Of a stretch of 15,188 nucleotides of DNA, positions 1-5,139 are shown piece by piece. Both the position numbers and the translations under genes were made by a program. The notes under the pieces were generated by a model. That model was not told the origin of the DNA. It ran no database searches and saw only the letters and a list, made by a program, of their open reading frames with translations. Source of the DNA: Firmicutes bacterium UBA911. Lineage in GTDB: Bacteria; Bacillota; Desulfotomaculia; Desulfotomaculales; Desulforudaceae. The DNA lies in NCBI GenBank assembly GCA_002294005.1, contig DBEH01000014.1:1-15188 (forward strand), given 5' to 3'. Numbering within the stretch: position 1 is the first letter of the stretch; each line of letters starts with the position of its first letter.

Positions 1-36
1 TTGGATTCTTCGGTTTTACTTACCGGATTCAAGTTA
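1..36 (+). repeat. 36-bp element, inverted copy at 15126-15161
   Basis: Positions 1-36 match the reverse complement of 15126-15161 at 33 of 36 positions; the differences are at positions 6, 8 and 19. Within each copy an inner CGGT...ACCG pair and an outer TTGG...TTCAA-like pair make the element itself weakly palindromic. A strong hairpin (41-84) follows directly on the inner side here. Function is unknown. It could be a dispersed intergenic repeat or an end of a mobile element. Confidence 0.8.
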
Positions 37-40
37 AACA

Positions 41-84
41 CTTTGGAGGGACATTTTGTGCTTCCAAAATTGTCCTTCCAAAAG
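41..84. repeat. Large imperfect palindrome (hairpin)
   Basis: The arms 41-58 and 65-84 pair over 18 bp with two single-base bulges and one G-T pair, around a 6-nt loop at 59-64. No T-tract follows on either strand, so it is not a typical intrinsic terminator. It sits 4 bp inside the 36-bp end repeat, which suggests that the two belong together. Confidence 0.7.
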
Positions 85-252
85 CCCTGGCTGACGTGGC
101 TGAAGCAATCAGGGAGACCGAAAAGAGCACCCAGACGCCTTCTCAAGCTCAACGACCTGATCCCGCCGCTCCAAGGCTTGGTTTCCGCAGGCAAGCTCTC
201 CCAAACCGCCGATTGGCCTGGCCTTTTTACCGGGTGCCAGCGGAAAGGGAGC

Positions 253-281
253 GCGGCACAGTGGCTTTGCCACCGTGCCGC
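253..281. repeat. 13-bp stem hairpin
   Basis: The arms 253-265 and 269-281 pair over 13 bp with one mismatch around a TTT loop. The following bases are not T-rich, so I do not call a terminator. It lies 11 bp from a second palindrome at 292-316. Confidence 0.65.
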
Positions 282-291
282 TTGGAGACAA

Positions 292-316
292 GCCGGACTG
301 CTTACGGCAGACCGGC
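292..316. repeat. Palindromic repeat, copy 1
   Basis: GCCGGACTGC and GCAGACCGGC form a 10-bp stem with one mismatch around a 5-nt loop. A close relative (GCCGGACTGC...GCAGACTGGC) lies at 1421-1445, so this is probably a dispersed intergenic palindrome of the REP or MITE-like kind. Confidence 0.65.
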
Positions 317-516
317 AAGGCGCACCAGGGCGGGACAGGGGTGGCGGTATGGGCGGCGGGTATACTTGGTATCACCAAGCCGGTTTGCGAAGATCCTGCG
401 GCATTCTGGCGCGTGGTTTTTTCCTAAAACGCAGCGGTGGCAAGGAGACGAAGGGCATCCGGATGAGAGCGCGCGGGGGGAGTGACGGATTTGATTAGAA
501 AGGGGGTGAAACCGAA

Positions 517-753
517 ATGCAAGTCTATACGGCGGCGGAAGTGGCCAAGCTGCTGAAGCTGCGCAAAGGGTACGTCTAAGAATTGATCTGGACCGGCAAG
601 CTGCGGGCAAGCCAGATGAGCGCCCGGCGGGTAAGGATCACCGAAGAAGCAATAAAAGAGTTCCTGGAAGAGCAGTCCTGGGAAGTAGGCCCGCCTGTGC
701 GCAGCAACGCGCAACTGAACGCGGCGCTGGGCCGTCCAAGGGCGGCGAAGTAA
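517..753 (+). pseudogene. Excisionase-like HTH DNA-binding protein, interrupted by in-frame TAA
   Basis: An AGGGGGTG ribosome-binding site (501-507) precedes ATG 517. The frame begins MQVYTAAEVAKLLKL, continues RKGYV, meets TAA at 577-579, and then runs on as ELIWTGKLRAS, VRITEEAIKEFLEEQ to a real stop at 751. This is the layout of the excisionase / MerR-like HTH_17 family: a helix-turn-helix near the N-terminus, then a wing carrying Arg, then a helix ending in FLEEQ. The family normally has an aromatic or other residue where the TAA stands (YVYELI-like), so one base change from TAC or TAT explains the stop. Full length would be 78 aa, normal for such proteins. It was probably part of an integrative element now lost. 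Readthrough or re-initiation is possible but unsupported. Confidence 0.75.
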
Positions 754-835
754 GCTCAGGACGGCTCAAGGGCGGCGGTGCGGCGGGTATGCCCCAGGAA
801 AGGCGGTGACAAACCGGACTATTTAGCCACGGTGG

Positions 836-872
836 CGAAATAAAAACCGCCGGTGATGTAGCCAAAGCGGTT
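836..872 (-). terminator. Probable intrinsic terminator of the minus-strand coiled-coil gene
   Basis: Read on the minus strand, AACCGC (872-867) pairs with GCGGTT (850-845) around a 16-nt loop and is followed by a run of T (TTTATTT). It starts only a few bases after the stop codon of the gene ending at 876. The stem is short, which limits confidence. Confidence 0.5.
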
Positions 873-875
873 AAG

Positions 876-1304
876 TCAAACTTGGCTTTTCTTCGCCCGC
901 AGGAGGCGAAGTTCGCGTTCCTGATTCTTTTGCTTGTCATCTAGCTTGGTCACCTGGACGAAAACCAAGTCCAGCAATTCTTCCACCCTTGCCTGGCTGT
1001 CCCGGATGCTTTCAAAGTAGTCCAGGTGCAACGAGTGAGCATCAAAGAGCACCTTGACCTTTTCAATGACTTCGTGCTCCAGACGCAGTTCAAGGCGCTG
1101 CTGGCCCTTCTCCAGGGAGCCGACACGTCCGATCAGTTCTTCCTGACCCTTCTCCAGGTGTTCCAAGCGTTGGCCCTGGGCTTCCTGGTCCTGGCGAAGC
1201 TCTTTGAGTTCGTGGCCCTGGGTTCCCTGGCCCTTCTCCAAGCGGGCCTGCCCTTCCTGCAGGGCCTTCAGTCCGGTCAAAATCTGTTCCAAAACTTTCT
1301 CCAC
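876..1304 (-). CDS. Coiled-coil protein with LEKGQ repeats, function unknown
   Basis: I chose GTG at 1304 because AAGGAG (complement of 1313-1318) lies 8 bases before it; an upstream in-frame ATG at 1346 has no such site. The 142-aa product is highly charged and rich in Gln, Glu and Leu. Residues about 1-80 show a heptad-like pattern with LEKGQ at 22-26, 50-54 and 64-68, and residues 80-142 continue as predicted amphipathic helix ending in Lys/Arg. There is no signal peptide, membrane segment, cysteine or catalytic motif. Proteins of this look occur as small hypothetical coiled coils in clostridial genomes, sometimes in repeat families, but I cannot give a function. It is the only gene in the first 2.9 kb that seems intact, and a probable terminator follows it. 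It lies among pseudogenes, so it may itself be accessory. Confidence 0.7.
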   Translation of the reverse strand: MEKVLEQILTGLKALQEGQARLEKGQGTQGHELKELRQDQEAQGQRLEHLEKGQEELIGRVGSLEKGQQRLELRLEHEVIEKVKVLFDAHSLHLDYFESIRDSQARVEELLDLVFVQVTKLDDKQKNQERELRLLRAKKSQV

Positions 1305-1420
1305 AGGTGGGTCTCCTTCGGGTGATCTACAAAACCATGCTACCACAAAAGGGGTGATGCGGAAAGGGCTTCCGAGACTTGGGAACCGTGGCTAGAGCCA
1401 CCGTCCCTTCAATCGGGTAG

Positions 1421-1445
1421 GCCGGACTGCCTGCGGCAGACTGGC
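1421..1445. repeat. Palindromic repeat, copy 2
   Basis: The arms 1421-1431 and 1435-1445 pair over 11 positions, with one G-T pair and one mismatch, around a TGC loop. The sequence is closely similar to 292-316, including the outer GCCGGACTGC. Confidence 0.65.
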
Positions 1446-1510
1446 GGGAACCAGGGAACCGGAAGCCAGGAACCAGGGGAACGACGCTTCTCTTGCCTGA
1501 TTGTCCCATA

Positions 1511-1573
1511 CCCGGCACCGGGCGTCAAGGATATACAAGCACCGTCCCGGCGTCCTTGACGCCCGGTGCCGGG
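1511..1573. repeat. Perfect 21-bp inverted repeat
   Basis: 1511-1531 is the exact reverse complement of 1553-1573, separated by 21 nt. The stem is GC-rich (starts CCCGGCACCG, inner end TCAAGGA), so the hairpin or cruciform would be very stable. There is no following T-tract on either strand: the plus side continues GGCACGGGGGGG. It is more likely a mobile or dispersed palindrome than a terminator. Confidence 0.85.
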
Positions 1574-1648
1574 GCACGGGGGGGCAGTATCCAAGAAAAG
1601 CTGCTAAGCGGCAGTGCAAGCGGCAAGCCAAGAAAGGGGACGGTTTCG

Positions 1649-1750
1649 GTGAGCGAATTGTACAGCAGGGAGATCGAATGGTTCAAGAAGCGCGTCAGGG
1701 CCGGGGAGTTTTCCAGGGCAAGCGATTACGTGGACGTGATCAAGGACTAA
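1649..1750 (+). pseudogene. Ribbon-helix-helix (ParD-like) antitoxin fragment
   Basis: A short frame from GTG 1649 to TAA 1748, with a GGGGA-type site about 8 bases upstream, encodes 33 aa: SELYSREIEWFKKRVR then AGEFSRASDYVDVIKD. The second part resembles the helix and loop of ParD / ribbon-helix-helix antitoxins (pattern SGxYxxASDYVRDxI). The usual N-terminal beta strand and C-terminal toxin-binding part are missing or scrambled, so it is most likely a remnant. The open frame reaches back to 1493 but crosses the perfect inverted repeat, so I do not use that start. The call rests on a short similarity only. Confidence 0.4.
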
Positions 1751-1832
1751 GCGGTGCGGGCGGCACTGCTGGAGTGGACTTGTGTACGGTCACTTTAATC
1801 TGGACTGTATGAATTACATTAAACTGGATTGG

Positions 1833-2145
1833 TCAGCCAGTCCGGTCCGTCGGTCGCTGAACCTGGAATAAGCTTAGGATGCCCAGTTCCCAAGTGTCGC
1901 GGAAGGCGCGGATCTGCTCCGGCTCGGCGGTCAGGTCTTCGTCCCTGCCGTCCTTCACGTCGCGCTTGCTGACGAACGGCTGGAAATTGGAGCCGTACTT
2001 GATGCCCATAAGGCGGGTCGATGTAGATCATCTGCACTTTGCCCGCCATACCTTCCTTCTCCAAGAGCGAGTTCATCACCAGCAGGCTGTCGCCGACCAC
2101 CAGCCGGTTGCTCCAGCCGTGAGCGTGCTGATAAAGCGATTGCTT
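1833..2145 (-). pseudogene. DNA methyltransferase fragment (Type III Mod-like), frameshifted
   Basis: Read on the minus strand from 2145: KQSLYQHAHGWSNRL, VVGDSLLVMNSLLEKEGM, then VQMIYIDPPYG with the DPPY catalytic motif (2019-2008) of amino-methyltransferases. Right after this motif one extra G in the GGGC at about 2003-2007 shifts the frame. The protein then continues as IKYGSNFQPFVSKRDVKDG and ends its recognisable part at FRDTWELGI (about 1878). The stop in the second frame is at 1835-1833. Only about 90 residues of an enzyme that is normally several hundred residues long are left, without the AdoMet-binding FxGxG-type motif, so it cannot be active. The 5' end is joined to a toxin gene start (2146-2191). 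No restriction gene is nearby. Confidence 0.8.
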
Positions 2146-2191
2146 CGAGGTCCTCGGTTGCCCCTGGCGACCACTTTACTTCGCGATCCAT
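2143..2191 (-). pseudogene. RelE/ParE-type toxin, N-terminal stub
   Basis: ATG 2191 on the minus strand begins MDREVKWSPGATEDLEAI, the typical start of RelE/ParE toxins (VxWSPxAxEDLEAI). After this the frame runs into DNA that encodes the methyltransferase fragment in another frame, so the toxin is cut after about 18 residues. Its start overlaps the end of the preceding small ORF by 16 bp, the usual antitoxin-toxin arrangement. Confidence 0.6.
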
Positions 2192-2280
2192 TTACCGAGT
2201 TTCCTTTCGACCTCATCCTGACTAAGCGTCCCTTCCTTCTCGGCACGTTCGACCCCTCTGTGGATCTTCTCCACCACCAT
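2176..2280 (-). CDS. Small ORF in antitoxin position
   Basis: On the minus strand ATG 2280 opens a 34-aa frame (MVVEKIHRGVERAEKEG, LSQDEVERKLGKWIAK) that ends at 2176, overlapping the toxin stub start at 2191 by 16 bp. The pattern LSxDEVERKLGKW resembles the C-terminal part of Phd/addiction-module antitoxins paired with RelE/ParE toxins. The frame is open upstream for another 14 codons (ending PEICEEHTP) back to a TAG, so the gene has probably lost its N-terminus. I see no good ribosome-binding site. It is best read as an antitoxin remnant; with the toxin truncated it has no obvious job. Confidence 0.4.
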   Translation of the reverse strand: MVVEKIHRGVERAEKEGTLSQDEVERKLGKWIAK

Positions 2281-2754
2281 CGGAGTATGCTCTTCACAGA
2301 TCTCCGGTGCTCTTTCTTGCTATGGCCGGATTATCATTCAGGGCTCCCTGATATCCTGGGGGTTTGCCGGCGGCATGACTTGGCAGACGGATATTGCCTT
2401 TTATTGCCACCCGACAGCGTGTTAGAGTGCAGTCGGCACTTGATTTTGCGCTGTAGGGTTATGGCATGCTGACAATGGCCCTGGCGCCGGTTAGCATAGT
2501 GACCGCATCGACCAGCCCGACAAAGAGATCATTTGAAAAATCGGCAAATTCAGAGCAATACAAAGTAATCGGTAGCACAAACACATCTGCTTGCGCCGTC
2601 CAGCACATGGCCAAAGAGGCCATTGTCGCCGTCTCGGGTTCACGCTTGGGAACGGGGTTTTTGCATTCTGGGATTCATCAGGGCAAGCAGCCGGGCGGTT
2701 GGGAGGACGAACCCGGACCCGGGCATTTATCTGGGCCAAAATTAGTAAATTGTA
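2281..2754. other. Stretch without a supported intact gene
   Basis: Only one open frame here has gene-like composition (minus strand, 2459-2674, listed separately). The other frames are short and of random composition. GC content is visibly lower than in the core genes. I see no tRNA, intrinsic terminator or palindrome comparable to those further upstream. Confidence 0.5.
2459..2674 (-). pseudogene. Possible gene fragment, unrecognised
   Basis: A 71-codon minus-strand frame bounded by stops reads in part VPKREPETATMASLAMCW, TAQADVFVLPITLYCSEF, ADFSNDLFVGLVDAVTML and ends RAIVSMP. The amino-acid mix (Ala, Val, Leu, Phe, Asp) looks more protein-like than the Arg/Pro-rich shadows nearby. It has no start codon near its beginning apart from an internal ATG at about 2620, and no ribosome-binding site. 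I do not recognise a family. It may be the C-terminal end of a decayed gene. Confidence 0.3.
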
Positions 2755-2784
2755 TTGACCTTATCCACTGCGGTCTGCTATAGT
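2755..2784 (+). promoter_or_regulatory. Sigma-A type promoter for sat
   Basis: TTGACC (2755-2760) and TATAGT (2779-2784) are 18 bp apart. Transcription would start near 2791, giving a leader of about 170 nt before sat. The leader contains no attenuator that I can recognise. Confidence 0.6.
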
Positions 2785-2963
2785 GATATTATGAACAAGC
2801 GCCGCGGTGTACACCAACAAGTGCCATAGTGCACAAAGTATCGACTTCGTGCGCGCTAATCTGCGTGAGGAGGTGATCTTTCCAGAGTTTCGGCGACTGA
2901 TTGCCCAGAGAGTCCGTGTGTAGTGACGGAAGCAAATATCCGCATAGGGAAAGGAGAAGAGAC

Positions 2964-4226
2964 ATGAGTCTGATCGGGCACGGTGGAAAAGAAATTGTCG
3001 AACGGGTAATGGATCCGCAGGAGGCGGTGGATAAGATCCGCAGCCTCACCCAGATTCCGATCCGGAACCAGATCGCGCGCGAAGTCATCATGCTTTCCTA
3101 CGGCTTCTTTACCCCACTGGAAGGCTTCATGACCAAGGCCGACGTGGACGGCGTGGTCGAAAGCATGCGCCTGGCGAGCGGGGTGGTTTGGTCAATCCCC
3201 ATCGTCTTCGACATGTCCAGTGAGGAGATCGCCGCCAAGGGAATCAAAGAGGGGGATACCCTCCTGCTGATGTCCCAGAACCAGCCTTTGGCCACCCTGG
3301 ACGTAGAGGAGATTTTCGAGTACGACCTGAAAAACATGGCCGCCAAAATCTACGGCACCGACGACGAAAAGCACCCGGGCTGCGCCCGGACCTACCGGTA
3401 CGCCGGCCGTTTCATCGGCGGGAAGGTCACCCTGGTGAACCCCCCGAGGATGAACGAGCCCTATGACGCTTTCTTCCTGACCCCGCGCCAGATGCGGGCC
3501 AAGATCGCCGAGAAGGGCTGGGAGCGCTGCGTCGCCCACCAGACCCGCAACGTGCCCCACAGCGGCCACGAGTGGCTGATGAAGCACTCCTGGATCGCTT
3601 GCCACGCCGACCAGCCGGTGGAGAAGACGACCACCGGGGTCGTGGTCAGCGCGGTCATGGGCGAAAAGCGCAAGGGTGACTACATCGACGAGGCGATCGT
3701 GCTCACCCACGACGCGCTGAGAAAATACGGCTACTTCCGGGAAGACGTGCATCTCACGTCGATCATCATGTGGGACATGCGCTACGCCGGCCCGAAGGAA
3801 GCCATTTTCCACGCCATCGTCCGAACCAACCTGGGCATCACCCACCACATGTTCGGCCGCGATCACGCCGGCGTGGGCAGTTATTACGATCCGTACGACG
3901 CGCACCGCATTTTCGACACCATCTCCAAGGATGACCTGCGCATCACGCCGATCCGGGTGCTGGAGTGGTGGTTTTGCCCGGTGTGCGGCGAGGTGACCTA
4001 CATGGGCCTGTGCGGGCACACCAAGGAGCGCCAGAACTTCAGCGGCACGGTGGTCCGGAGCATCATCCAGGACGGCGTGAAGCCGCCGCGGATCATCTTC
4101 CGCCCCGAGGTGTTCGACATCATTCTGGAAACGGCGGGGAAGTACGGCTTCGGTTCCGCATACGTGAACGACCAATACCTGGCGCAGAGGCAGCCGCTGT
4201 TTACGGTGCCGCCGCTCGAACTCTAG
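2964..4226 (+). CDS. sat: Sulfate adenylyltransferase (ATP sulfurylase)
   Basis: The enzyme makes adenosine 5'-phosphosulfate and pyrophosphate from sulfate and ATP in the cytoplasm, the first step of dissimilatory sulfate reduction. ATG 2964 is chosen because AAGGAG stands 7 bases before it; the frame is open further upstream but begins with unlikely sequence. The 420-aa product is the single-domain prokaryotic type without an APS-kinase extension. Nucleotide-binding motifs are visible: QTRN at 193-196 followed by VPHSGHE, and HHMFGRDHAG at 294-303. Cys338, Cys341, Cys350 and His352 resemble the zinc site of the Thermus-type enzyme. The C-terminus FRPEVFDIILETAGKYGFG is typical of sulfate-reducer Sat. 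It has its own promoter and is followed after 24 bp by a 101-aa gene. No apr or qmo genes are in the window, so a dissimilatory rather than assimilatory role is inferred from family type and context. Confidence 0.96.
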   Translation: MSLIGHGGKEIVERVMDPQEAVDKIRSLTQIPIRNQIAREVIMLSYGFFTPLEGFMTKADVDGVVESMRLASGVVWSIPIVFDMSSEEIAAKGIKEGDTLLLMSQNQPLATLDVEEIFEYDLKNMAAKIYGTDDEKHPGCARTYRYAGRFIGGKVTLVNPPRMNEPYDAFFLTPRQMRAKIAEKGWERCVAHQTRNVPHSGHEWLMKHSWIACHADQPVEKTTTGVVVSAVMGEKRKGDYIDEAIVLTHDALRKYGYFREDVHLTSIIMWDMRYAGPKEAIFHAIVRTNLGITHHMFGRDHAGVGSYYDPYDAHRIFDTISKDDLRITPIRVLEWWFCPVCGEVTYMGLCGHTKERQNFSGTVVRSIIQDGVKPPRIIFRPEVFDIILETAGKYGFGSAYVNDQYLAQRQPLFTVPPLEL

Positions 4227-4250
4227 TTAGTTAAGGAGGTATCAGAGAAG

Positions 4251-4556
4251 ATGACCCATCACGAGGAGACCTTCCCGATCAACGTGTGGATCAACGAGGA
4301 GCGGTTCGCCAAGCTGCAGGCCGTGAAGCTGGGCGACCTGACCCAGGAGGTGTTCGCCGGGCTCAAGGTGTTGCGCGTGCCGTGCACCGCCGAACAGCGG
4401 GACAAGGTGCTGGCCGTATTTCCAACGGCCAAGTTTGACAGCGCCACCACGAAGAGCGTCGAACAGTTGCCCAGGGACGTCAAGGACAAGATCTTCGACC
4501 TGGTGGTGGAAAAGGCGAGCGTGGACATAATGGAGGAGTTTTTGGCCGGCTACTAG
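4251..4556 (+). CDS. Conserved-looking 101-aa protein downstream of sat, function unknown
   Basis: ATG 4251 follows a perfect AAGGAGG (4234-4240) with 10-base spacing, and the gene begins 24 bp after sat, so the two are very likely co-transcribed. The product is soluble, charged and mostly helical by eye, starting MTHHEETFPINVWINEERF and ending DIMEEFLAGY. It has one cysteine (Cys45), no signal peptide, no membrane segment and no metal-binding motif. I do not recognise the family. Third-position GC bias matches sat, so it is not a recent arrival. The position suggests a role tied to sulfate activation, for example as an accessory or regulatory protein, but this is inference only. Confidence 0.85.
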   Translation: MTHHEETFPINVWINEERFAKLQAVKLGDLTQEVFAGLKVLRVPCTAEQRDKVLAVFPTAKFDSATTKSVEQLPRDVKDKIFDLVVEKASVDIMEEFLAGY

Positions 4557-4593
4557 CCGTCTGAAAGCCGACCAATCTCGGAACCGGGCGGCG

Positions 4594-4634
4594 GCCCGCC
4601 TCCGGCTGGAGCGGGCTGCAGTCTTTGTACTGCA
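4594..4634 (+). terminator. Two tandem hairpins between the sat unit and ferredoxin, possible terminator or attenuator
   Basis: The first stem pairs 4594-4603 with 4608-4616 (one bulge) around GGCT. It is followed immediately by the exact TGCAGT...ACTGCA stem at 4617-4622/4629-4634. The T content after the first stem is modest (CTTTGT), so a partial terminator or RNA-processing/stability element is as likely as full termination. Confidence 0.35.
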
Positions 4635-4698
4635 TACTTTGCGCCGGTGCACGCCAGACTAGCCATGAAATCTTCCCTAATGCAGGAGGTGTCCGGCT

Positions 4699-4887
4699 TT
4701 GCAGGTGGAAGTCGATCCGGAACTTTGCATCAGCTGCGGGGTGTGCATTGAGATGTGCCCGGAAGTGTTCAACTGGGGCAACGAGGACAAGGCGGTGGCG
4801 GTCAGGGACGAAGTGCCCGACGACCAGGAGGAACGCGCCCACGACGCCGTGGAGGGCTGCCCGACCGAGGCGATCCTGGAACACTAG
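4699..4887 (+). CDS. Small [4Fe-4S] ferredoxin
   Basis: A cytoplasmic one-electron carrier of 62 aa. TTG 4699 is taken as start because AGGAGG (4684-4689) lies 9 bases upstream and the protein then begins MQVEVDPELCISCGVC, matching the usual ferredoxin length. Cys10, Cys13, Cys16 and Cys54 (GCPTEAI) should bind one cubane cluster, as in Thermotoga-type monocluster ferredoxins. Cys20 is present, but the partner cysteine that forms a disulfide with it in that family is absent. The acidic surface is typical. The gene is 142 bp after the 101-aa gene, separated by two hairpins, and is followed by a strong terminator. Its electron partner cannot be told from the window; the APS or sulfite reduction branch is a guess from location. 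Confidence 0.93.
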   Translation: MQVEVDPELCISCGVCIEMCPEVFNWGNEDKAVAVRDEVPDDQEERAHDAVEGCPTEAILEH

Positions 4888-4914
4888 CCCGATCCGCGTC
4901 TTATACGGCCAAGG

Positions 4915-4942
4915 CTCCCCTGAAAGAGGGGAGTTTTCTTTT
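4915..4942 (+). terminator. Rho-independent terminator after ferredoxin
   Basis: CTCCCCT (4915-4921) and AGGGGAG (4927-4933) form a perfect 7-bp stem around GAAAG, followed by TTTTCTTTT (4934-4942). This closes the sat - ferredoxin region. Confidence 0.9.
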
Positions 4943-5139
4943 GCGGGAGGTGTGGAGCGTGGTGGTCGCGTTAGCCGTCGCCGTTTTTTGAGCGCGCTCC
5001 AGCGGCGCAGCGGATGCGGAAATCCGGGCCATCCCGCCGAATCACCGATCATTCGTCTGACCCGGGTCGGGAATACGGCGTCCGGCCAGCGGGTAAATAG
5101 GGAGGAAGCGGACTTCCAGGAAAAGGGGCATCAGACGAC

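Larger units (their letters stand above)
85..516. other. Gene-poor stretch without a convincing gene
   Basis: Open frames exist on both strands (for example one from the start of the window to 498), but I recognise no domain in any of them and their compositions are dominated by Arg, Pro and Gly, as expected from GC-rich non-coding DNA. A plus-strand frame from about 170 to 423 is open and ends in a Val/Ile/Gly-rich segment, but it lacks a clear start and crosses two palindromes. What can be supported here is two hairpins (253-281 and 292-316). Confidence 0.5.
1305..1648. other. Intergenic stretch built of palindromes
   Basis: No supported gene. The stretch holds the 14-bp palindrome GTGGCTAGAGCCAC (about 1388-1401), the second copy of the dispersed palindrome at 1421-1445, a run of short direct GGAACC / CCAGG-type repeats at about 1446-1482, and the 21-bp perfect inverted repeat at 1511-1573. 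Short open frames here are rich in Pro, Gly and Arg and look non-coding. Confidence 0.6.

Noticed and set aside
170..423. Plus-strand frame ending VAVWAAGILGITKP...FWRVVFS
   Set aside because: The end looks protein-like, but the frame lacks a start, includes the dispersed palindrome and matches no family that I know.
1..498. 165-aa frame from the first base
   Set aside because: No ribosome-binding site, starts in the repeat, crosses three hairpins and is Arg/Gly-rich; looks non-coding.
1388..1401. GTGGCTAGAGCCAC as a terminator
   Set aside because: The stem is only 6 bp with no T-tract, and no gene ends nearby on either strand.
2466..2783. 105-aa plus-strand frame before sat
   Set aside because: No ribosome-binding site, random composition, and it overlaps the -35 and -10 boxes of the sat promoter.
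2811..2922. Leader frame reading SIDFVRANLREEVIFPEFRRL upstream of sat
   Set aside because: It looks somewhat protein-like and has a possible GTG start, but there is no ribosome-binding site and no recognisable family; it may be chance in the sat leader.
3192..4175. 327-aa minus-strand open frame opposite sat
   Set aside because: It is a mirror of the sat coding strand, rich in His, Val, Gly and Asp as expected from GC-biased codons. It contains no motif, and sat is certain.
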